A stretch of DNA of 35,924 nt, from positions 1-35,924 of the forward strand of contig JAFYOF010000081.1 of the NCBI GenBank assembly GCA_017560305.1. Direction: 5' to 3'. The notes under the pieces were generated by a model. The model made no database searches. It was not told where the DNA came from and saw only the letters and a list, made by a program, of their open reading frames with translations. Origin of the DNA: Alistipes sp. GTDB lineage: Bacteria > Bacteroidota > Bacteroidia > Bacteroidales > Rikenellaceae. The position numbers were made by a program, and so were the translations under genes. Positions 15,473 to 22,633 of this stretch are shown here, in pieces (position 1 is the stretch's first letter; every line of letters starts with the position of its first letter).

Positions 15473-16300
15473 TTACAGTTTGAACTTATAATCCACGCCT
15501 ATGACATGGCAGTTCTGCTTCTCGTGGGTCCACGACTTCAGGTCACCGCTCTTGGTCTTGTAGCGGGCGTCGTACGACTGGTTCATCTGATACTGGTAGT
15601 AGATGTCCAATCGGTTGTGGTTGTTGAGCTTGCACTCTGTACCCACCGCAAAACGCAGGCGGCTCATATACTGCTTGTAGGCCTGTGCATACTGCTTGTA
15701 GTTAGGCACTGCGCCCAATGCGTTGATTGTCGTGTAGACCTCGGCATAGGCATAAGGCTCCCAGCGGCACTGGCGGATGTCGTATGCCACCTTGAGGCGG
15801 GAACGCAACGAGAGGAATGGGTCGGCGTGCTCATATTTGTTCACTGAGTCGGCGCGGAATGCCACTCGCAGACGCTCGCGCAGCGAGAGTTTCACACGAC
15901 CCACCTTATATGAGCCGGTCACATCCACATTCACCAGGTGGCGCATCTTCCACTCCACCTCCTCGACCTTTGTCACGGCGTTCATCTCGGCGTCACGCAC
16001 ATTCACAAAGCTGTAACTTGCGCCCAGCTTGAGCCAGGGCAACGCCTTGTAGCCCACGCCCACGGTTGAGAGAATCTTGTCCACATCGCTCACATTGTTG
16101 TGCATACGCACCTGCTCGCTCCACTCCAGCGAGAGTGACTTCGCCAGCGGAATCTCCAGTATGGCACGCGCTCGCACCTGAATGTCATCGTCGAGCTGCT
16201 GCTCCTGCAACGCAACGGGCAATGTGTTCTGCTGTGCAAAGAGGGTTGTGCAGCCCAGCAATGCCACGGCAAGCGTCAAAAGGCGTCGTGATAGTCTCAT
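15473..16300 (-). CDS. DUF2490 outer-membrane beta-barrel-like protein
   Basis: A 275-residue protein with a signal peptide (LLTLAVALLGCTTLFAQQ) followed by alternating amphipathic strands (SLEWSEQVRMHNN, WLKLGASYSFVNVRD, RLRFAVGTECKLNNHNRLDIYYQYQMNQ). It ends CHVIGVDYKFKL, a typical outer-membrane insertion end. This matches DUF2490, a family of small barrels often found beside VTC-domain and DUF4956 genes. It could give surface access or a scaffold for whatever those proteins make; the role is inferred from the operon. It starts 49 bases after the DUF4956 stop and ends at a strong terminator. Confidence 0.8.
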   Translation of the reverse strand: MRLSRRLLTLAVALLGCTTLFAQQNTLPVALQEQQLDDDIQVRARAILEIPLAKSLSLEWSEQVRMHNNVSDVDKILSTVGVGYKALPWLKLGASYSFVNVRDAEMNAVTKVEEVEWKMRHLVNVDVTGSYKVGRVKLSLRERLRVAFRADSVNKYEHADPFLSLRSRLKVAYDIRQCRWEPYAYAEVYTTINALGAVPNYKQYAQAYKQYMSRLRFAVGTECKLNNHNRLDIYYQYQMNQSYDARYKTKSGDLKSWTHEKQNCHVIGVDYKFKL

Positions 16301-16349
16301 AATTCTTGGGGGTTAAAGGATTGCTAAAACTCCGTAGAGGCTTCTTCTC

Positions 16350-17075
16350 TTATACAAACTGGTTAGGCTTGGTAACGGTATCCACCGAGTTTGTCTCGCC
16401 CTCTGGCAACTCGTAATATACCTTCAGGAAGGCAACATCACGCAGGAAGTCCACATGACCTACCTCCACCTTCTCTACCTTGTGACCGAGGCGCTCCTCC
16501 AGGTCGGCAATCATCTCAGCACGCTTCTCAGGCGCGATGAGGTTAATCTTCTCGTAGATGACGAGCTTAGCCGATGTGTGGCGCAACAGGCGGGTATTCT
16601 CGACTGCCCAAATCAAAAGCATCAGCAGGAGATTTGCTACGATTAACTCTACATAGCTGATATTCAGCGCCAAACCATTGATTACCGCCACGCAGATGAA
16701 GATGAACAAATAGGTCATCTCGCGGATGGGCACCGTTTCGGTTCGGTAGCGGATAACGCCAAAGATAGCGAACAGACCCAGCGTCATACCTATCTGGATG
16801 CTCACGCTCTCCATCAGGAAAATCAGCAGGAACATAGCCGCACCAAAGAGCATAAATGTAAGCACATAGTCCTTACGCTGGCTCTTCACATAGTAGAAAT
16901 AACGAGCGATGACCCAAGTCACCAGCAGGTTAAATGCAAAGCGCATCAACAGATGCAAGAGGCTCTGGGTGTCGCACAAGGGCACGCCCAGGAAACTAAT
17001 CTGATTTGTGATTTCGTAACCAAACTCTTCGGCAATCGAAGGGTCGAAATCTAAAAATTGGTCGTTCTGAAACAT
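16350..17075 (-). CDS. DUF4956 inner-membrane protein
   Basis: A 241-residue protein with about four membrane helices between residues 40 and 140 (LLMRFAFNLLVTWVIARYF, YVLTFMLFGAAMFLLIFLM, IGMTLGLFAIFGVIRYRTE, YLFIFICVAVINGLALN, VELIVANLLLMLLIWAVE). A cytoplasmic C-terminal domain follows (about 150-241). GLFAIFGVIRYRTETVPIREMTY is the family signature. DUF4956 genes are often paired with VTC polyphosphate polymerase-like genes, as here, where 13 bases separate them. A membrane partner for the VTC protein is likely, but no biochemical function is known to me. Confidence 0.85.
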   Translation of the reverse strand: MFQNDQFLDFDPSIAEEFGYEITNQISFLGVPLCDTQSLLHLLMRFAFNLLVTWVIARYFYYVKSQRKDYVLTFMLFGAAMFLLIFLMESVSIQIGMTLGLFAIFGVIRYRTETVPIREMTYLFIFICVAVINGLALNISYVELIVANLLLMLLIWAVENTRLLRHTSAKLVIYEKINLIAPEKRAEMIADLEERLGHKVEKVEVGHVDFLRDVAFLKVYYELPEGETNSVDTVTKPNQFV

Positions 17076-17088
17076 ATTGGGTTAAGTT

Positions 17089-17883
17089 TTAAATTGTCTT
17101 TTGTTGTTCGAGGGTTTTGTGTATTGCACGCACCTTGCGCTTGAAGCGGTTGTACTTCACCGTTGGGTTCGACAGCACCGTGCCGACACAGTACTTGCTC
17201 ACCTTCAGTGTCTTGACTCTCATCTCCTGCAAAATCTCCTTCATCGGCGAGTAGCACAGACCATCCTGCTTGAGCTCCACGATCACCATACGGTCGACGC
17301 TCGCCTCGTTGTGCGGATTGCTGCGCATATTCACGAACTTGAGGTTCATATCAATCGTGAGGCGCTCGGTGTGGGCGTGGTTTACCAGCGTGATGCGGTC
17401 AAACTGCGTAATCAGAGCAGGCTCAATCGCCTCGGGGGCGTAGTTAGCTCTCTCGCGCAGGAACTCTGCCGCCTCGGGACTTGTTGAGACGCAGTCGAAG
17501 TAGCGCTCGTCGATTCTTATGCGCTTCTTCTTTGTTCTGCCCTTGTTGGTCTTGTTCTTGATTTCGATGAACGAGATGCCAGACTCGACATAGGTGCGGG
17601 CACGAATCTTCTGACGCGTGAGCTTGCGGTTCTGGTGTACGGTGAACATCTCCAGATCGTGAGTGTCGTAGTAGAGTGTCGAGTAACGGCACGCACGCAC
17701 ACCATCGATAATCTGCACCGAGTATTTGTCCGCGGCTCTGCGCAGCAACTCCATACAATACTCCTCGCTGATGACATACTTGGTGTCGACGCGATTCATC
17801 AACTTGATTGATGACATCTCGTCGAGCGTGATGGTTGGCATCTGTTGCCACACCTCAAGTGAGTTCAGCTGCTCGTAGGTCAT
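17089..17883 (-). CDS. VTC-domain polyphosphate polymerase-like protein
   Basis: A 264-residue cytoplasmic protein with a full VTC domain of the triphosphate-tunnel type. MNRVDTKYV (29-37) supplies Arg31 and Lys35, YYDTHDLEMF is at 71-80, RQKIRARTY (90-98) gives the Arg/Lys row, and IEIKNKTNKGRTKKKRIR (106-123) gives the acidic and basic tunnel residues. In yeast Vtc4 this fold makes polyphosphate from ATP. The protein is soluble and lacks the SPX domain, so it would work with the DUF4956 membrane protein translated directly after it. Polyphosphate synthesis is likely by family, but substrate and partner are inferred. Confidence 0.85.
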   Translation of the reverse strand: MTYEQLNSLEVWQQMPTITLDEMSSIKLMNRVDTKYVISEEYCMELLRRAADKYSVQIIDGVRACRYSTLYYDTHDLEMFTVHQNRKLTRQKIRARTYVESGISFIEIKNKTNKGRTKKKRIRIDERYFDCVSTSPEAAEFLRERANYAPEAIEPALITQFDRITLVNHAHTERLTIDMNLKFVNMRSNPHNEASVDRMVIVELKQDGLCYSPMKEILQEMRVKTLKVSKYCVGTVLSNPTVKYNRFKRKVRAIHKTLEQQKTI

Positions 17884-17903
17884 TGTTGCGGGGTTTTGCT
17901 GGA

Positions 17904-18326
17904 CTAATCTTCGAAGATATACTCAAACACCTTGATTGAGTAGAGCTTGCCGTTAGGCAGGTAGTTGTATTGCTTGTGCTTTGTGCCGTCTGAGTTGTAC
18001 TCATACTTGCGAATGCGCTCCACCTTGTTGCGGTCGTCATAGATGACCTCCTTGATAACCTTCTCGGTCACAGGGTCATACTCACACACCTCGCGGCGAA
18101 TCTGACCAAACTGGTTGTACTCAATCTCCTCAATCTTGCGGCCCTCCTGGTCGTAGACTGTGAGGTGGTCGAGCCAGCGGCTCTTCTTGCTTGCGTCGGT
18201 GTTCCACTCCTTCACGGTGAGGTTCTTACGCTTCGCACGCTTTGCCAGAGTCTCTGGGCTGATTGTCTGCGCAGCCAAGCCCTGAGCAAAGAAGATTGCA
18301 AGTGCAATCAACATCAATTTTTTCAT
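17904..18326 (-). CDS. Secreted YwqK/MORN-like repeat protein
   Basis: A 140-residue protein with a clear signal peptide (MLIALAIFFAQGLAAQ). A row of short beta-hairpin repeats follows, each a variant of YDxxGKxxEExxY: DQEGRKIEEIEYNQFG, YDPVTEKVIKEVIYDD, KVERIRKYEYNSDG, YLPNGKLYSIKVFEY. This resembles toxin-associated YwqK or MORN-type repeats that occur in many secreted Bacteroidota proteins. It is the first gene of the VTC/DUF4956/DUF2490 group, 20 bases ahead of the VTC gene. Its contribution to that system is unknown; a periplasmic binding partner is possible. Confidence 0.65.
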   Translation of the reverse strand: MKKLMLIALAIFFAQGLAAQTISPETLAKRAKRKNLTVKEWNTDASKKSRWLDHLTVYDQEGRKIEEIEYNQFGQIRREVCEYDPVTEKVIKEVIYDDRNKVERIRKYEYNSDGTKHKQYNYLPNGKLYSIKVFEYIFED

Positions 18327-18389
18327 TGTTTCTATTGCTTTTAGTTAGTTTCTGTTTCGGTTGTCGGCCGTTAAAAATTTAGCCGTTCA

Positions 18390-18397
18390 CAAATGTA
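18390..18397 (-). promoter_or_regulatory. Probable -7 box upstream of the VTC operon
   Basis: TACATTTG on the minus strand fits the TAnnTTTG consensus and lies 63 bases before the first ATG of the operon. No clean TTTG at the usual 19-21-base distance is visible, so a -33 element is weak or absent. Confidence 0.45.
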
Positions 18398-18504
18398 GCA
18401 ATTTTTTGATAAAAGTAGCACTATTTGCATATTTTTCTTAACTTTGTTAAGGAAATGTGCTCTCCCCACCGCCCATTTCCCCGCAACCAACCCAGAAAAG
18501 CAAA

Positions 18505-18595
18505 TGTAGGGCGGGCTTTAAGCCCGTATCTTCGGTGGCGTAGCGCTTTTCGTTTTATGGAAGAAAAGTAACGGAAAACAGGCGTCACGCCTGCC
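18505..18595 (-). repeat. Truncated compound palindromic element, copy 4
   Basis: The flanking hairpin CGGGCTT/AAGCCCG (18512-18526), one outer arm TATCTTCGGTGGCG (18527-18540) and the other flanking hairpin CAGGCG/CGCCTG (18579-18593) are present. The second outer arm and the inner hairpin are missing, replaced by TAGCGCTTTTCG. This broken copy lies between the divergent promoters of the VTC operon and the orphan gene. Confidence 0.7.
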
Positions 18596-18621
18596 GCCGA
18601 AAATACTAATATTGAGAACCG

Positions 18622-19266
18622 ATGAAAAAGACACATTCCATACTCTTTTTGATTTTCGGCACGGTGGTGGCGTGTGCTTTTTTGTTGTGGGTGGCGGAGT
18701 CGAAATCTTTTACCAAGCCTCTCCCTACGCGGGTGTTGAATCTTTCGCAACTCATCGTTCCCAAGTGTGAAAAGTCGATGGATGATGAGTTGTGGTATTA
18801 TAGGTTTCACTCATTTGTTCCACTCCCCGATAACATCGAGGATATCCTGACCCAGCAGGAGTTTTGGTATGCGACATCTTGCGCGGGAGTCTATGTGAAG
18901 GGAGGAAAACTTTGTTTTAGACCCTCAATGATGATGGGCGGAGATGATTCATTTACTCTTTTGCAGTTTCATCCCGACCGACCCGAGATAACACTCTATC
19001 ACGGCAATAGGGTCAGCGGCGAGTTGTATGCCGATAGTGTAGGGGAAAAATATGCCGATAGTGTAACCCTTGTGGCTTATGATGGCGAGAGAGTGTTAAT
19101 CACGCCGCATCAAATCAAGTCTTGTGACTCTTGGTGGAGTGCTTTTTGGGGAGGAAAAGAGTTCGAGAGTGATTTGAATTATGAGGCGGCGTATGTTGAT
19201 TTTTTAACTCCTCTCTCTTGTCAAGAATGTGAAAAATTTCGCCTCCAAATTCGCCCCCTAAAATAA
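18622..19266 (+). CDS. Membrane-anchored protein of unknown function (214 aa)
   Basis: A 214-residue protein with an N-terminal signal anchor (about residues 7-25, LFLIFGTVVACAFLLWVA) and a soluble extracytoplasmic part. Cys residues near 50, 89, 96, 180, 205 and 208 might pair in the periplasm, though this is not shown. It contains a near-tandem LYADSVGEKYADSV. No family is recognised. Its codons are visibly more A/T-rich than those of the neighbouring genes, which may indicate recent acquisition. The CE15 esterase gene begins 26 bases after its stop, so co-transcription is likely. No clear promoter was found; a TAACTTTG at 18439-18446 could be a -7 box. Confidence 0.6.
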   Translation: MKKTHSILFLIFGTVVACAFLLWVAESKSFTKPLPTRVLNLSQLIVPKCEKSMDDELWYYRFHSFVPLPDNIEDILTQQEFWYATSCAGVYVKGGKLCFRPSMMMGGDDSFTLLQFHPDRPEITLYHGNRVSGELYADSVGEKYADSVTLVAYDGERVLITPHQIKSCDSWWSAFWGGKEFESDLNYEAAYVDFLTPLSCQECEKFRLQIRPLK

Positions 19267-19291
19267 AATTGACAACAAAATTTCTTTAGAT

Positions 19292-20491
19292 ATGAAAAAC
19301 CTTTTTACACTACTTTTCGCCGTGAGCGCACTCTCATTGTCGGCACAGCCGCTGGAGCGAAAATTTGGCGCTGACCCGCTCAACATCCCCACCAGACGCG
19401 AGTGGCAGAAGCGTGTGCGACCCGCCGTTATGGAGTTCTTCCAGAGCGAGGTCTATGGCAAAGTACCTCCCACCCAGCCCGAGGTGTCGTTCCGCATCCT
19501 CGGCGAGGGCAAGGCGTACGAGGGCAAGGTGCTGCGCCGTGAGGTCGAGATGAGTGTCGGCACAACAAAGGCGTTGATATTGATATACTTACCCTCTGGT
19601 CACAAGGGCAAGGTGCCCGCCTTTGTGGGAATGAATTTCAAGGGTAACCACCAGACCTCCCCCGACCCCGAAATCACCATCTCGGCGAATGCGCCCCGTG
19701 GCAAGGAGCTTGGCGCTGACCCCGAGCGTGGTGCGGCAGAATCGCGCTGGCCGGTGGAGATGATTACCGAGGCGGGCTATGGCGTTGTGACCCTCTATCG
19801 TGGCGACATTGACCCCGATTTTGACGATGGTTTCCAGAACGGCATCCACCCTCACTTCTACGCTGAGGGTCAGACACGCCCCTACGCTGACGAGTGGGGC
19901 ACAATCGGTGCGTGGGCGTGGAGCCTAAGCCGCGTGATGGACTATCTGGAGCGCGACAAGGATATCGACCACAAGCGCGTGGCGGTCATCGGCCACTCGC
20001 GTCTGGGCAAGACCTCGCTTTGGGCGGGTGCGCAGGATGAGCGTTTTGCGATTGTCATCTCCAACGATTCGGGCTGCGGCGGCGCGGCACTCTCAATGCG
20101 CAAGCACGGCGAAACGGTGGCTGTGATCAATAAGAATTTTCCACATTGGTTCTGCGATAACTACAATAAGTATAGCAACAACGAGGAGTCGCTATGGATT
20201 GACCAGCAGGGACTTATCGCCCTCATAGCACCTCGCCCCGTATATGTGGCGAGCGCCTCGCTTGACGACTGGGCAGACCCCGAGGGCGAGTATCTCTCGG
20301 CACTCCACGCCTCGCCAATCTACGAGTTGTACGGCAAAAAGGGTCTCACTTCGCCCGCTATGCCCGCCATCAACACCCCCGTGGGTGAGGGTCACATCGG
20401 CTACCACCTGCGCGAGGGCAAGCACGACATCAACGCCTACGACTGGGCGCAGTACATCCGCTTCGCCAACCGCCACTTCTTCGGCAAGTAG
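19292..20491 (+). CDS. CE15-type glucuronoyl esterase
   Basis: A 399-residue secreted protein with a signal peptide ending near Ala18. It is an alpha/beta hydrolase with the CE15 serine motif GHSRLGKTSLW (Ser236), a downstream SNDSGCGGAALS segment that lines the site, and His378 in REGKHDINAYDW. The overall length and motifs fit bacterial 4-O-methyl-glucuronoyl methylesterases, which cut lignin- or alcohol-linked esters on glucuronic acid side chains of xylan. It would act in the periplasm or at the surface. A CE1-type esterase follows after 39 bases, suggesting a small de-esterification operon. Confidence 0.85.
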   Translation: MKNLFTLLFAVSALSLSAQPLERKFGADPLNIPTRREWQKRVRPAVMEFFQSEVYGKVPPTQPEVSFRILGEGKAYEGKVLRREVEMSVGTTKALILIYLPSGHKGKVPAFVGMNFKGNHQTSPDPEITISANAPRGKELGADPERGAAESRWPVEMITEAGYGVVTLYRGDIDPDFDDGFQNGIHPHFYAEGQTRPYADEWGTIGAWAWSLSRVMDYLERDKDIDHKRVAVIGHSRLGKTSLWAGAQDERFAIVISNDSGCGGAALSMRKHGETVAVINKNFPHWFCDNYNKYSNNEESLWIDQQGLIALIAPRPVYVASASLDDWADPEGEYLSALHASPIYELYGKKGLTSPAMPAINTPVGEGHIGYHLREGKHDINAYDWAQYIRFANRHFFGK

Positions 20492-20530
20492 CGCAACCGC
20501 ACACGAAAGTAACCTTAAAAACTTTATACT

Positions 20531-21676
20531 ATGAAACGACTCTTTTTAATTCTCGTGCTGGCGAGTATGGCGCTGACAACTTCGGCGCAAGGTGGAAGAA
20601 ATTTTGCGAGGACAGAGTTCCCCAAGGTGAATGATGACCACAGCGTGACCTTCGTTATGAATGCAAAGGATGCCAAGAGGGTGACCCTTATTGGTGACTT
20701 TACACTGCAAGATGGCAAGGATCAGCGTCACTTTGAGATGCAGCGCAACGAGCACGGCGTGTGGAGTGTGACAACGCCTCCTCTGCGCTCGGAGATTTAC
20801 TCCTATAACTTCGTCGTGGATGGCGTGCGTGTGTGCGATACGGGCAATATGATGCGCCTGCGTGATGGCGAAAACCACTTCAGCAGCGTGATTGTCGGTG
20901 GCGACAGAGGCGACCTCTACGAGGTGCAGGATGTGCCCCACGGCGCGCTCCATACCGTATGGTATCCATCGCCTACGCTCAAAAAGGATCGTCGTGCAGT
21001 AATTTATACCCCAGCAAGTTACGCCTCGGGTAAGGGTAAGTACCCCGTACTCTATCTGCTTCACGGAATGAGTGGCGACGAGACTGCGTGGGCTGAACTG
21101 GGTCGCACAGCGCAGATTATGGATAACCTCATCGCGCAGGGCAAGTGCAAGGAGATGATTGTGGTGATGACCAACGGCAACGCCTGGCAGCAGAGTGCCC
21201 CAACCCATAGCGGCGGCAGGGCGATGCAGCACTACCGCAATCGTCAGCAGGGCGAGGCATCCTTTGAGGATTCGTTTGGAGATGTGATTGCGTATGTTGA
21301 GACAAACTACCGCGTAATCAAGAAGCGTCAGGCACGCGCCATTGCGGGTCTATCAATGGGTGGCGGTCACTCGTTCAACATCTCACGCCTCTACCCCAAG
21401 ACCTTCGACTATGTGGCGCTCTTCTCGGCGGCGGTGCGTGGCTTCAACGATGACAATGTGCAGGAGGGTCTGAAGGTGCAGCGTGACAACGGCTTCAAAC
21501 TCTATTGGATTGCCTGCGGAACGGATGACTTCCTCTATAAACTCAACTGCGACTATATGAAGTACCTCGACTCAATCGACTTCCCATACACCTGGCGCGA
21601 GAGCGACGGCGGTCACACTTGGCGTAACTGGCGCATCTACCTCTCGGAACTTGTGCCGATGTTGTTTACAGAATAG
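20531..21676 (+). CDS. CE1-type esterase with N-terminal CBM48-like domain
   Basis: A 381-residue secreted protein with a signal peptide (LFLILVLASMALTTSAQ). Residues about 25-125 form an immunoglobulin-like CBM48/E-set region (VTFVMNAKDAKRVTLIGDF..., YSYNFVVDGV). The esterase-D-type catalytic domain follows: LYLLHGMSGDE (oxyanion loop, 174-184), GLSMGGGHSF (Ser275), GTDDF (Asp near 332) and GGHTW (His362). Such proteins remove feruloyl or acetyl groups from arabinoxylan. It follows the CE15 gene with a 39-base spacer and ends at a strong terminator, so this is probably the last gene of the operon. The specific acyl group is not determined by the sequence. Confidence 0.85.
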   Translation: MKRLFLILVLASMALTTSAQGGRNFARTEFPKVNDDHSVTFVMNAKDAKRVTLIGDFTLQDGKDQRHFEMQRNEHGVWSVTTPPLRSEIYSYNFVVDGVRVCDTGNMMRLRDGENHFSSVIVGGDRGDLYEVQDVPHGALHTVWYPSPTLKKDRRAVIYTPASYASGKGKYPVLYLLHGMSGDETAWAELGRTAQIMDNLIAQGKCKEMIVVMTNGNAWQQSAPTHSGGRAMQHYRNRQQGEASFEDSFGDVIAYVETNYRVIKKRQARAIAGLSMGGGHSFNISRLYPKTFDYVALFSAAVRGFNDDNVQEGLKVQRDNGFKLYWIACGTDDFLYKLNCDYMKYLDSIDFPYTWRESDGGHTWRNWRIYLSELVPMLFTE

Positions 21677-21682
21677 TAGTAG

Positions 21683-21710
21683 AAAAGGTTGCTTTCGGGC
21701 AACCTTTTTT
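21683..21710 (+). terminator. Rho-independent terminator after the CE1 gene
   Basis: AAAAGGTTGC, a TTTCGG loop, GCAACCTTTTTT: an 8-10 bp stem followed by six T, seven bases after the stop codon. Confidence 0.9.
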
Positions 21711-21720
21711 CATTGATGTA

Positions 21721-21800
21721 TCACGCATCTTCAGATGCGTATCTTCGGTGGCGTAACGCGCGGATGCGCGTCACCCCCCCCCGCCACCGAAGATAATAGT
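21721..21800 (-). repeat. Compound palindromic intergenic element, copy 5
   Basis: The outer stem TATCTTCGGTGGCG pairs 21740-21753 with 21782-21795. The inner stem ACGCGC/GCGCGT (21756-21761 with 21766-21771) has a GGAT loop. A run of C (G on the minus strand) lies between the stems. The flanking hairpin ACGCATCT/AGATGCGT is at 21723-21740. The expected hairpin on the other side is absent; the next sequence is the terminator of the transporter gene. Confidence 0.78.
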
Positions 21801-21821
21801 CTCGCGAAAGGATAGTGCAAC

Positions 21822-21848
21822 AAAAAAGGTCGCCAACCGACGACCTAA
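21822..21848 (-). terminator. Terminator of the formate/nitrite transporter-like gene
   Basis: On the minus strand AGGTCG, an eight-base loop TCGGTTGG, CGACCT then TTTTT: a 6-bp G+C-rich stem with a T run, 27 bases past the stop codon. Confidence 0.75.
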
Positions 21849-21874
21849 ATCTTTATTCAAAAGAGCAAATCTCT

Positions 21875-22480
21875 TTACTCCTCCTTCTCCTTGAACAGGA
21901 AGTTGCCCGCATTGACCATCCAGCTGCCCACCGCATTACCGATGATGCCGATGATGGTGAGACGCACAGCCTCCCATCCCCACGCGCCCGCAAGCGAGAG
22001 GTAGAACATATTTGCGATTGAGTGCTCGAAGCCGCTCAGGATGAAAATCACGATAGGGAAGATGATGAACAACCACGACTTTGACTTGCGATAGTTATCC
22101 ACCGCCAGGTACATCATCGCACCGCAACCCACCGCCAGCACAAAGAGGCTTAGCGATGAATCCGCCAGCTTGGTCTCCACGATGCCCTGCACAGCATCCA
22201 CCACCGGGAGGCGTGTGAGGGTGAAGAGCTTACCCATCAGGAATGTACCCACAGCATTACCCGCTAGCGTTGCCGCCATCTGCGCCCAGCCATATTGGCG
22301 GAAGTAGCCCACACGGCCAGTGTAGAGCGCAAAGCCCTGACACACAATGGTTAAGAGTCCGAATGAGAAGAGTACAGAACCAATCACACGATTCTCGCAC
22401 ATCAAAAATACCACGCCGCCGAAGCCGATCATAATACCCGACATCACCGCCAGCGCAAAAGTGTTGTATAGTTTCTTCAT
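21875..22480 (-). CDS. Formate/nitrite transporter (FNT)-like protein, short form
   Basis: A 201-residue protein with six membrane helices. The FNT hallmark SGFEHSIANMFY (149-160) carries the central His153 of the channel, and GNAVG occurs twice (74-78 and 181-185), reflecting the inverted repeat of the fold. Canonical FocA/NirC proteins are about 260-285 residues; this one lacks most of the N- and C-terminal extensions and looks like a compact branch. It should form a pentameric channel for small weak-acid anions in the inner membrane. The substrate is not determined here. It is transcribed alone, divergently from the GH123-type gene. Confidence 0.82.
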   Translation of the reverse strand: MKKLYNTFALAVMSGIMIGFGGVVFLMCENRVIGSVLFSFGLLTIVCQGFALYTGRVGYFRQYGWAQMAATLAGNAVGTFLMGKLFTLTRLPVVDAVQGIVETKLADSSLSLFVLAVGCGAMMYLAVDNYRKSKSWLFIIFPIVIFILSGFEHSIANMFYLSLAGAWGWEAVRLTIIGIIGNAVGSWMVNAGNFLFKEKEE

Positions 22481-22515
22481 AACCTAAAATTTTCAGTCAC
22501 TGCATTTTCCGCCGC

Positions 22516-22523
22516 CAAAGATA
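22516..22523 (-). promoter_or_regulatory. -7 box for the FNT-like gene
   Basis: TATCTTTG on the minus strand, 35 bases before the ATG. The nearest TTTG upstream is only 12 bases away, so the -33 element is not canonical. Confidence 0.55.
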
Positions 22524-22549
22524 CACATTCTGCGACAAAAATTCGCCTT

Positions 22550-22584
22550 TTTGCGACACTATTGCTCAAGAATTTGTATATTTG
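22550..22584 (+). promoter_or_regulatory. Probable promoter for the GH123-type gene
   Basis: TATATTTG (22577-22584) matches the -7 consensus and lies 49 bases before the ATG. TTTG at 22550-22553 is 23 bases upstream, slightly longer than the usual spacer. The 153-base region 22481-22633 thus carries two divergent promoters. Confidence 0.5.
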
Positions 22585-22633
22585 TAGAGTGAGCACGAGA
22601 AGAAATGCAACAAACAAATAAACCTAAACTACT

